A stretch of 64,000 nt of DNA from Candidatus Pelagibacter communis (lineage in GTDB: Bacteria > Pseudomonadota > Alphaproteobacteria > Pelagibacterales > Pelagibacteraceae), in the NCBI RefSeq assembly GCF_001179845.1, contig NZ_CVSB01000026.1:1-64000 (forward strand), given 5' to 3'. The notes under the pieces are model-generated. The model saw only the letters and a list, made by a program, of their open reading frames with translations. It did no database searches and was not told the DNA's origin. The position numbers and the translations under genes were made by a program. Within the stretch, counting starts at the first letter, position 1, and the number at the start of each line of letters is the position of its first letter. This document shows positions 53,652 through 60,666 of this stretch, piece after piece.

Positions 53652-54830
53652 TCATTTCATTATATTGTTTGCAACCCATTTGTGGAAATGATGGGTGGGA
53701 TTATCCATCACAGGCGAAAAATTTCCCCCATTATAAGATGGTGACTTTCTGCCATCCTGCATTCCCTCAATTATATTTAAATCTTCACTTTGAACTCCTT
53801 TCCAAAGTTCAAAGTTTTGTTTTCTAAGTGATTTAAATTTTTTCGAATTTGCCGCTTCGTTACCAACATAAAAAATTTCCATATGTTCTTTTGTATATTC
53901 ATTATTTACTGGTTCTAGCCAGTAGGCGTAAAAATGATCTTTATGAATCCCAAGCATTACATTTGGGAAAAGAGCAACGTATTCTGCAATATGTTCTTGA
54001 TCTTTTGGCCAATTTGGGAATGTTGGAAATTTTAAGTTACTTTTAAATCTTGGGTTATAAACCATAGTACCTTGGCCTGCAAAACGGTTAGGTAAACCTT
54101 GAATGTGATAATGATCATCAATTTTTGAGTAAGAGTTTAAACCAGGATGAACCCATGGTAGATGATAACTTTCACAATAATTTTCTATTGCAAATTTCCA
54201 ATTACATTTAGCATTTAAATTAAAATAACCATAATCTTTTGAATAAACGATTAATTCTCTATCTTTTATTGGCCAGAATTTTTTCCATCTATCACTTAAA
54301 GGTTTAATATATTTTTCAAAATCAATTTCATTATTATTTAAATTTACAAAAATTAAATCTAACCAAACATGAGATCTAACTTCCTTAAGACCGCTTTGTG
54401 ATTTGCTAAATTTATCACAATTATGTTTATTCATTCCACCAATATGCGGTGTAGCTATTAACTTTCCACTCATGTCATATGACCAAGAATGATACGGGCA
54501 TCTTATTACATTCTTAATTTTACATTTTTCTTGAAGAATCTTAAAACCTCGATGACTACAAACATTATGAAAAACTTTAATTTTATTATTTTTATCTCGT
54601 AAAATAATTAATGGAATTCCTAGCAGATCAAATGGTTTCGCGTCTCCAATATTTGGTAAAGAGCTGCCAACACCAATTACCACCCATTTATTTTCAAAGA
54701 TTTTTTTTCTCTCAATAGATAAATAATCTGGATCAGTGTAACACTCATTTGGTAAGCCATGAGCTTTATCGATATTTTTATTTACAACTCTTATTTTTTT
54801 TAAATCAACTATTTGAGATAACTTTTTCAT
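53652..54830 (-). CDS. Rieske non-heme iron oxygenase, large subunit
   Basis: 392 residues. Rieske cluster ligands Cys91-His93 and Cys111-His114 (CSHRG ... CPYHSW, 17 residues between). Mononuclear iron site NYCESYHLPWVH with His223 and His228; catalytic aspartate later. The family includes GbcA, which demethylates glycine betaine, CntA for carnitine and Stc2 for stachydrine. Lying first in a betaine operon, 11 bases before BHMT, it likely demethylates a quaternary amine. No reductase gene is adjacent. A strong AAGGAGG lies 16 bases before the ATG, unusually far. Confidence 0.86.
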   Translation of the reverse strand: MKKLSQIVDLKKIRVVNKNIDKAHGLPNECYTDPDYLSIERKKIFENKWVVIGVGSSLPNIGDAKPFDLLGIPLIILRDKNNKIKVFHNVCSHRGFKILQEKCKIKNVIRCPYHSWSYDMSGKLIATPHIGGMNKHNCDKFSKSQSGLKEVRSHVWLDLIFVNLNNNEIDFEKYIKPLSDRWKKFWPIKDRELIVYSKDYGYFNLNAKCNWKFAIENYCESYHLPWVHPGLNSYSKIDDHYHIQGLPNRFAGQGTMVYNPRFKSNLKFPTFPNWPKDQEHIAEYVALFPNVMLGIHKDHFYAYWLEPVNNEYTKEHMEIFYVGNEAANSKKFKSLRKQNFELWKGVQSEDLNIIEGMQDGRKSPSYNGGNFSPVMDNPTHHFHKWVANNIMK

Positions 54831-55106
54831 TTCAACTTTTATTAAACCTCCTTGTTTAAGTTGGAATTAATTAAAGCTAAATTTTTACGATTCTCTTATA
54901 ATGATTTGTTGAAATACGGTTTTACAATTTAAAATATAAACAAATTCTTTGAAAAAAAAATTTGCAGAAAATTTCATAATTAAACTTTATCCCTTAATAA
55001 AAAGCATTTAAAGACAATTTGACTTCAACTAAAGGTTGAAAGAGATTTGCAATATTTTCGTTGATATGTTGTAGTGTTTAATCAAAAATTAACTAACGGA
55101 GATATA
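54831..55106. promoter_or_regulatory. Divergent promoter region between betaine operons
   Basis: 276 bases without a gene, between the minus-strand Rieske-BHMT run and the plus-strand uptake operon. It must hold promoters for both. Visible are an inverted repeat TTCAAC-5-GTTGAA (55024-55040), a TTGACT hexamer overlapping it (55019-55024), and on the minus strand a 7-bp stem ATTTGTT/AACAAAT (54939-54945 and 54904-54910) around ACCGTATT. I cannot match it to a known riboswitch. Confidence 0.5.
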
Positions 55107-56117
55107 ATGAAAAAGTTAAAAACAATTCTGTTTTCTGCGCTTTTAGCATTCGGCATGACTTCTTTTGCAAATGCTTGTGGAAAATTAGTTATAGCCGAAC
55201 AAAACTGGGCATCTGCCGAGTTAATGGCAAACGTTGATAAAATCATTCTCGAAGAAGGATATGGATGTGACGTAGAATTAGTACCTGGTGCTACTATGCC
55301 AACATTTACATCTATGAATGATAAAGGAACACCTGACATGAACCCTGAACAATGGGCAAATGCAGTTTACACTCCTTTAAAAAAAGCGGTAAGCGAAAAA
55401 AGATTAATTATTGCTAATAAAGCTCCAATTACTGGTCTTGGAGAAGGTTGGTGGTTAAATCCAGCAGCTTTAGAAAAACACCCAGAACTTAAAGGAATGA
55501 CAGCTGTTCAAATTTTAGAACGTCCAGACTTGTTTCCTGATAAAGAAGACCCGTCAAAAGGTGCTTTCATGGGATGTCCAGCGGGTTGGGGATGTCAATT
55601 AGCTAATGCAAATTTATACAGAGCATTTGAAATGGAAAAAAAAGGTTGGAAACTTATTGATCCAGGTTCAGCTGCAGGTTTAGATGGTTCAATTGCTAAA
55701 GCGTCAGATTCTGGTGAGCCGTGGTTTGGATATTATTGGAACCCTACATCAATGGTTGGAAAATATAATTTACAGCCAGTTGATTTTGGTGTTCCTTTTG
55801 CAGGTAGAGATAATTGGGACAATTGTATCACTCTTGCAGAACAAGATTGTGCAAATCCAAAGCCAACAGCTTGGACAAAATCTGAAGTAAACTCAATTGT
55901 AAGTGCTAACTTTGCTAAAACTGGTGGAAAAGATGTACTTAAATATGTTGAAAGTAGAACTTTCCCAGGCACAGTGATGAATGGAATGTTAGTTTATATG
56001 GCTGACAATCAAGCAAAAGGTTCTGATGCTGCTGTTGAGTTTTTAATAAAGCATGAGGATATTTGGACTAAGTGGGTATCTTCAGATGCTGCAAAAAAAA
56101 TCAAAAAAAGTTTATAA
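55107..56117 (+). CDS. OpuAC-type ABC transporter substrate-binding protein
   Basis: 336 residues, signal peptide 1-22 (SFANA). I use the ATG at 55107, which has ACGGAGATATA before it; the in-frame ATG at 55074 would add a stray peptide. PF04069 features are KLVIAEQNWASAELMANVDKIIL, DVELVPGATMPTF, ITGLGEGWWLN and WFGYYWNPTSMVGKYNL. Aromatic residues suit a quaternary amine or sulfonium ligand. It has several mature cysteines (near 35, 57, 168, 174, 250, 259), so disulfides are likely. Followed by a strong hairpin, then a permease gene. Confidence 0.9.
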   Translation: MKKLKTILFSALLAFGMTSFANACGKLVIAEQNWASAELMANVDKIILEEGYGCDVELVPGATMPTFTSMNDKGTPDMNPEQWANAVYTPLKKAVSEKRLIIANKAPITGLGEGWWLNPAALEKHPELKGMTAVQILERPDLFPDKEDPSKGAFMGCPAGWGCQLANANLYRAFEMEKKGWKLIDPGSAAGLDGSIAKASDSGEPWFGYYWNPTSMVGKYNLQPVDFGVPFAGRDNWDNCITLAEQDCANPKPTAWTKSEVNSIVSANFAKTGGKDVLKYVESRTFPGTVMNGMLVYMADNQAKGSDAAVEFLIKHEDIWTKWVSSDAAKKIKKSL

Positions 56118-56130
56118 TTAACTTTTAATT

Positions 56131-56155
56131 ACGAGCCTATTTAATATAGGCTCGT
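56131..56155 (+). terminator. Intercistronic 10-bp hairpin after the binding-protein gene
   Basis: ACGAGCCTAT and ATAGGCTCGT form a perfect 10-bp stem with a 5-base loop, 13 bases after the stop. Only AAAGTTT follows, so it is probably not a full terminator. The place matches the hairpin behind dctP, suggesting a way to make more binding protein than permease. Confidence 0.75.
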
Positions 56156-56169
56156 AAAGTTTAATATTT

Positions 56170-57054
56170 ATGGAATTTTTTACTGAATTTCCAGAAATGG
56201 GAAGAAGATCCCAAATGGAGCTAAGAAAAGGTATCGACTTAGCTTTTAGAAATTTTTCAAAAGAATATGGAGACAATATAGAGGCATTTTTTGATCCATT
56301 ATTATTTTTTTTAGTATCATTAGAAAAATTATTACTATCTACACCATGGATAATAATTATTGCAGTAATTTGTGGATTAGCATGGCTGGGTTCAAAAAGT
56401 TGGAAATTAGTTACAGGAAGTGCAATTGCTTTTTTATTAATTGGTTATTTTGGAATGTGGGAAGATTGTATGGCAACAGTTGCAATTATTACTGTATGTA
56501 CAATCATTTGTATTGTTGTTGGTATTCCAATAGGAATTGTAATGGCTAGATCCTCTAGAGCAGAAAAAACAATACTTCCTATTTTGGATATGATGCAAAC
56601 AATACCAAGTTTTGTTTATTTGATACCAATTTTAATGTTGTTAGGTATAGGAAAGGTTCCAGGATTAATCGCTGTTTGTGTTTATGCAGTTCCTCCAATT
56701 ATTAGATTAACTAATTTAGGTATTAGAGAAGTAGATAAAGAGACTTTGGAGGCTAGTGAAGCTTTTGGAGCAACCACAACTCAAAAATTAAAATCTGTTC
56801 AAATTCCGCTAGCTTTACCGACTGTTTTTGCAGGTGTAAACCAGACCATAATGATGGCTTTAGCCATGGTGGTTATTGCTTCTATGATAGGTGTAAAAGG
56901 TCTTGGTGTACCAATATTAAGAGCTGTTTCTAACCAATATTTGGCTCTTGGTATGATGAATGGATTGGCAATAGTAGCTCTCGCAATTGTCTTTGATAGG
57001 GTAACTCAAGAATATGGGAGAAGGATTCAAAAGCATAGAGGTCAGATTAAATAG
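56170..57054 (+). CDS. OpuAB/ProW-type ABC transporter permease
   Basis: 294 residues, six to seven membrane helices from about 55. EAA-like loop EASEAFGATTTQKLKSVQIPLALP, then VFAGVNQTIMMALAMVVIASMIGVKGLGVPIL, the betaine/proline permease signature. The long N-terminus (1-50) is also usual. The ATPase that should energise it is not encoded nearby, so it must be supplied from elsewhere in the genome. Confidence 0.9.
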   Translation: MEFFTEFPEMGRRSQMELRKGIDLAFRNFSKEYGDNIEAFFDPLLFFLVSLEKLLLSTPWIIIIAVICGLAWLGSKSWKLVTGSAIAFLLIGYFGMWEDCMATVAIITVCTIICIVVGIPIGIVMARSSRAEKTILPILDMMQTIPSFVYLIPILMLLGIGKVPGLIAVCVYAVPPIIRLTNLGIREVDKETLEASEAFGATTTQKLKSVQIPLALPTVFAGVNQTIMMALAMVVIASMIGVKGLGVPILRAVSNQYLALGMMNGLAIVALAIVFDRVTQEYGRRIQKHRGQIK

Positions 57055-57116
57055 TTGATACTTTGATGCATCGAATTTTCTAGACTCATATTTCAAAATA
57101 AATAAAGATCTCCCCT

Positions 57117-57845
57117 ATGAATTTTTCATTGGAAATAGGTCCTAAAACAGAGGTTGATACAGTTCCAGCATTGTCTGACGTTTACATTACTATGCTACCT
57201 GGAGGTGATTACAGAGAGACTGCTGATAAAGCGGTAGAGCTTGTAAAGAAAGGATTTAACCCTGTGCCTCATTTTCCTGCTAGATCAATGCATGATGAAA
57301 AAGAACTTAAAGATTATGTTTCTAGATGCAAAGATGGAGGAGTTAAGCAAGCTCTAATTATTGGTGGTGGCAGAGAGCCAGCAGGTAAGTTTGATAGTTC
57401 CTTTCAACTTTTAGAGACAGGTTATTTTGAAAAAATGAAAATAGGAATTGCTGGACATCCCGAGGGGAGTCCTGATATATCCGACTCAGATTTAGAAAAA
57501 GCTATGATAGATAAAAAGCCTTACGCTGATTATATTGTAACACAATGGTTACTTGATCCTCAGCCTATTATAGATTTTATTTCTAAGCAAAGCGTACCAG
57601 TGCATGTGGGAATTACTGGGCCATTAAAAATATCTAGCTTAATTAAATTTGCTAATATTGTTGGGGCAAAAAATTCCTTAAACTTTCTTAAATCTAATTT
57701 TACTAAGGCATTAGATTTACTGAAACCTAAAGACCCTAATGATTTAATTGGGAAAGTTAAATCGCACACTGATAACTTCCACATTTATACATTCGGCGGC
57801 TTGAAGGAAACTAACAAGTGGTTGAAGGAGAATAGTTATGTCTAA
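57117..57845 (+). CDS. MetF-like methylenetetrahydrofolate reductase-family protein
   Basis: 242 residues, somewhat short for MetF (about 290). FSLEIGPKTEVDTVPALSDVYITMLPGGDYRETADKAV, NPVPHFPARSMHDEKEL and GIAGHPEGSPD are clear marks of the MetF barrel; folate and FAD sites fit RSMH and AGHPEG. It overlaps the DmdA-like gene by 8 bases. The likely role is oxidising 5-methyl-tetrahydrofolate made by that methyltransferase to methylene-tetrahydrofolate. Confidence 0.82.
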   Translation: MNFSLEIGPKTEVDTVPALSDVYITMLPGGDYRETADKAVELVKKGFNPVPHFPARSMHDEKELKDYVSRCKDGGVKQALIIGGGREPAGKFDSSFQLLETGYFEKMKIGIAGHPEGSPDISDSDLEKAMIDKKPYADYIVTQWLLDPQPIIDFISKQSVPVHVGITGPLKISSLIKFANIVGAKNSLNFLKSNFTKALDLLKPKDPNDLIGKVKSHTDNFHIYTFGGLKETNKWLKENSYV

Positions 57846-59196
57846 TGAATTTGACTATACTAAACTAAAACATGTTACTTCTGTTGATCAATCTGACAGA
57901 GAAGTACCATATAACTTAAGACAAAGTGGGCCAACAAAAGTTGAAATGTTAATTTCAACAAGGGTAAGAAAATCACCTTATTGGCATTTATCAATGCAGG
58001 CTGGTTGTTGGAGAGCAACTGTATACAACAGAATCTATCACCCAAGAGGTTATGTAAAACCTGAAGATGGTGGAGCTATGGTTGAATACGATGCTATCGT
58101 TAACCATGTAACTATGTGGAACGTTGCTGTTGAAAGACAAATAAGAGTAAAAGGTCCTGATGCAGAAAAATTTACTGACTATGTAATAACTAGAGATGCA
58201 ACAAAAATTTCTCCTATGCGTGCAAGATATGTAATTTTGTGTAATGCATACGGTGGAGTTTTAAATGATCCAATTCTTTTAAGAATTTCAGAAGATGAGT
58301 TTTGGTTTTCATTATCTGACTCTGATATTGGAATGTATTTACAAGGTGTTAATGCTGATGGAAGATTCAATTGTACTATTGAGGAAATTGATGTCAGTCC
58401 AGTTCAAATACAAGGACCTAAATCAAAAGCATTAATGAAAGATTTATGTGGCGATCAAGTTGATTTTGATAATATGCCTTTCTACGGCTTAGCAGCGGCT
58501 AAGGTTGGGGGAAGAGATGTTGTTATTTCTCAGTCCGGTTTCTCAGGTGAAGCTGGTTATGAAATTTATTTAAGAAATTCAACTTTGTACGCTGAAGATA
58601 TGTGGAATGCTGTGCTTGCAGCTGGAAAAAAACATAGCTTGATGGTTATTGCTCCTGCTCACCATAGAAGAATTCAAGCGGGTATTCTTTCATGGGGACA
58701 AGACATGGATCAACAACACAATCCGTTCCAATGTAATTTAGGTTATCAAGTTTCTTTGTCTGGAAAAGGAGAATGGAACAAAACTGCAGATTATGTTGGT
58801 AAAGCTGCACTAGAAAAAATGAAAGAAGAATTAAAAGCAGGAAAAAAACCTTACAAACTTCAATTAGTTGGTATGGAATTAGGCGGTAAACCTATTGATA
58901 ATTATGCACCTGACTTTTGGTTAGTTTCACCAGAAAGTGGCGGAGATCCAGTAGGATTTTTAACTTCACCTTGGTGGCATCCTGAGAAGAAAACAAACAT
59001 TGCAATGGGATATGTTCCTTTTGACGGAACATTAAATGCAAATGGTTTTCCAAAAGGTAAAGTGGGAACTAAATATAAAGTTCATCTACCAGAACAATAT
59101 TCAGAAACTCCAGGAACACCTGTAGATGCTGTTGTGGTGGATATTCCATTCAAAGAGTCTTTCAACGCAAATACAAGAGAAGTTGTAAAAGGCTAA
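57838..59196 (+). CDS. DmdA-like GcvT-family folate-dependent methyltransferase
   Basis: 452 residues. The first 230 align well with DMSP demethylase DmdA in style: STRVRKSPYW, NRIYHPRGY, NHVTMWNVAVERQIRVKGPDA, TRDATKISPMRARYVILCN and GVLNDPILLRI. It is about 80 residues longer than SAR11 DmdA (369 as I recall) with an N-terminal 35-residue extension and a proline-rich C-terminal third, so it is a relative, not dmdA itself. Following a betaine-type uptake system and MetF, it probably moves a methyl from an onium osmolyte to tetrahydrofolate. Confidence 0.82.
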   Translation: MSNEFDYTKLKHVTSVDQSDREVPYNLRQSGPTKVEMLISTRVRKSPYWHLSMQAGCWRATVYNRIYHPRGYVKPEDGGAMVEYDAIVNHVTMWNVAVERQIRVKGPDAEKFTDYVITRDATKISPMRARYVILCNAYGGVLNDPILLRISEDEFWFSLSDSDIGMYLQGVNADGRFNCTIEEIDVSPVQIQGPKSKALMKDLCGDQVDFDNMPFYGLAAAKVGGRDVVISQSGFSGEAGYEIYLRNSTLYAEDMWNAVLAAGKKHSLMVIAPAHHRRIQAGILSWGQDMDQQHNPFQCNLGYQVSLSGKGEWNKTADYVGKAALEKMKEELKAGKKPYKLQLVGMELGGKPIDNYAPDFWLVSPESGGDPVGFLTSPWWHPEKKTNIAMGYVPFDGTLNANGFPKGKVGTKYKVHLPEQYSETPGTPVDAVVVDIPFKESFNANTREVVKG

Positions 59197-59206
59197 AATT
59201 TACTAT

Positions 59207-59232
59207 GGGGAGCTAATTTCAGCTCCCCTTTT
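59207..59232 (+). terminator. Rho-independent terminator after the DmdA-like gene
   Basis: GGGGAGCT, loop of 6, AGCTCCCC, then TTTT. An 8-bp GC-rich stem with a short U-run, 11 bases after the stop. It ends the uptake/methyltransferase operon. Confidence 0.88.
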
Positions 59233-59240
59233 AAATTCTA

Positions 59241-59351
59241 ATGACCAAAAGTTTTCTAATAGCAGTTTGCATTATCATTGCTATTGCTTTAATAATATTT
59301 CCATTGATTGTTTCTTATAAAGCTCAAAAAAATAAAAATAAAAAAAATTAA
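59241..59351 (+). CDS. Small single-span membrane protein (36 residues)
   Basis: Reads MTKSF, a hydrophobic helix (about 5-25, with LIAVCIIIAIALIIFPLIV), then a basic Lys/Asn tail. The TAA overlaps the ATG of the Yip1 gene by one base (TAATG), the coupling common in this genome, and it starts 9 bases after the terminator U-run. No family is recognised; at this length chance is not excluded, but the helix-plus-basic-tail design and coupling support a real gene. Confidence 0.5.
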   Translation: MTKSFLIAVCIIIAIALIIFPLIVSYKAQKNKNKKN

Positions 59352-59896
59352 TGTTTGGTGAATTTTTAAATATAATTTTCAAGTCAATAAAATTAGATAA
59401 AACTCTTTATTCAGATAACAAAAATTTTGGCGAAGCTTCAATATACTTTGCTGGTATTATAATGATCCTAGATGGTATCGCTGGAGCTGTAGCAGCTAAT
59501 ACCATTATTAAAACGGCTATTGCAATGTCTGGTCTAACTGCGATAGTTACTTGGCTAATATGGGCGATCTTTATTTTTGTAATTGGAGTTAAACTATTTC
59601 CTGACAAACAAACTAAAGTTGCGTTCAAAAAAGTTTTAACAGCTGTTGGATTTGCACATGCCCCTGGATTATTAAGATTTTTTGCAGTTACTCCAGATTT
59701 AATGATACCAATAATTTTTCTTACACAGTTTTGGATTTTTGCAGGTTTAATAATTTCAACTAAACAAATATTGAGTTTAAAATCTAATTTTAAATCTTTT
59801 GGGATTGTACTTTTATCTTTTTTAATTATTGCATTTTTATCTATCTCATTTGTGATGAGTAGAATGAATATGCTTCCAGTAAGTCAAATCAGTTAA
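59351..59896 (+). CDS. Yip1-domain membrane protein
   Basis: 181 residues, about five transmembrane helices. It follows the Yip1 pattern (PF04893): a short soluble start, SIYFAGIIMILDGIAGAVAA, WLIWAIFIFVIGVKLFPDKQ, FKKVLTAVGFAHAPGLLRFF. Bacterial Yip1-type proteins have no settled role. Its end overlaps the convergent CxxC gene by 4 bases. Confidence 0.8.
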   Translation: MFGEFLNIIFKSIKLDKTLYSDNKNFGEASIYFAGIIMILDGIAGAVAANTIIKTAIAMSGLTAIVTWLIWAIFIFVIGVKLFPDKQTKVAFKKVLTAVGFAHAPGLLRFFAVTPDLMIPIIFLTQFWIFAGLIISTKQILSLKSNFKSFGIVLLSFLIIAFLSISFVMSRMNMLPVSQIS

Positions 59897-60060
59897 AGTG
59901 GAAATATAGTCTTAGATACTCTACAAGATTTACACAATTTAAACCCAGTAAGAATTAAATTTTGAGTAACGCTCTCGTCTTCTTCTTTACATTCATCACA
60001 AATATTGTTTAATTCTTCAGTATCTACCTTTAAATTTATTTCATCAATTTTATCAATCAT
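59893..60060 (-). CDS. 55-residue protein with two CxxC motifs (zinc-ribbon-like)
   Basis: Starts at an ATG that overlaps the end of the DUF3726 gene by 8 bases and stops in a 4-base overlap with the Yip1 gene. Acidic first half (MIDKIDEINLKVDTEEL), then ICDECKEE (Cys21, Cys24) and KLCKSCRV (Cys43, Cys46), 18 residues apart, as in a rubredoxin- or ribbon-type zinc site. No family is recognised. Its fit into a tightly packed operon argues that it is real and linked to DUF3726. Confidence 0.65.
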   Translation of the reverse strand: MIDKIDEINLKVDTEELNNICDECKEEDESVTQNLILTGFKLCKSCRVSKTIFPL

Positions 60061-60664
60061 TATCTGTCAAACCAGCACCTGCTGCACCTTCTTTTAAACT
60101 GTCACTCTCTTCTACAAAAGTTTCTTCGGATAATTTGTATAAATTATTCCATTCATTGTCTGTAAAGCTATCTTCATTTTCAAGTATACTAACCTCAACT
60201 TCATTGGCTATCTTAGGAAATTCTTGATCAATAAAATTTGAAAAAATATTTACATTTAGATTTAGTAGCATTTTTTTTTCATCTATTTTTACATTAATTT
60301 TTTTTCCAATAATTTCTGATGAACGACTTATGAAGGAAATAAAAATTATTGGATAAGCAACATTTTTAAACTCAATTTTTTTTAAATTTTCTAAAACATT
60401 TATTTGATCTAAAAAACTTACACCTAAAGTAATTGGACAGTAAGGATTATTCGATGAAGAGTTATTTTCACTAATTAAATTTAAATTTTCAAATTTACTT
60501 TTATTTTTTTGATTAAAATATTCATTAAGGTGCTTAATACCCGGTAAACTAAATAGCTCTAACAATCTTATACTTTTTCCCGTTTCCTCGGAAACTCCCC
60601 AAGAATATCCTGCTGCCTTTGAAGCTCTTTTAACAGTAGTTTCAATTTCACTCAGTGATTTCAT
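60053..60664 (-). CDS. DUF3726 family protein
   Basis: 203 residues. LSEIETTVKRASKAAGYSWGVSEETGKSIRLLE at the start and EGAAGAGLTDND at the end are the family marks. No function is known for DUF3726. It starts 2 bases after the 553-residue unknown and overlaps the CxxC gene by 8 bases. The conserved Gly/Asp tail (GAGLTDND) is odd and may be an interaction or processing signal. Confidence 0.85.
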   Translation of the reverse strand: MKSLSEIETTVKRASKAAGYSWGVSEETGKSIRLLELFSLPGIKHLNEYFNQKNKSKFENLNLISENNSSSNNPYCPITLGVSFLDQINVLENLKKIEFKNVAYPIIFISFISRSSEIIGKKINVKIDEKKMLLNLNVNIFSNFIDQEFPKIANEVEVSILENEDSFTDNEWNNLYKLSEETFVEESDSLKEGAAGAGLTDND

Positions 60665-60666
60665 TA

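Noticed and set aside
54831-55080. A confident SAM-II or SAM-V riboswitch before the Rieske-BHMT operon
   Set aside because: Only ACCGTATT recalls SAM-II; the conserved 3' part and a GC-rich P1 stem are missing, so it is listed only as a weak finding.
57055-57116. GATGCATC palindrome as a regulatory site before the MetF-like gene
   Set aside because: An 8-base palindrome is common by chance and has no extended symmetry.
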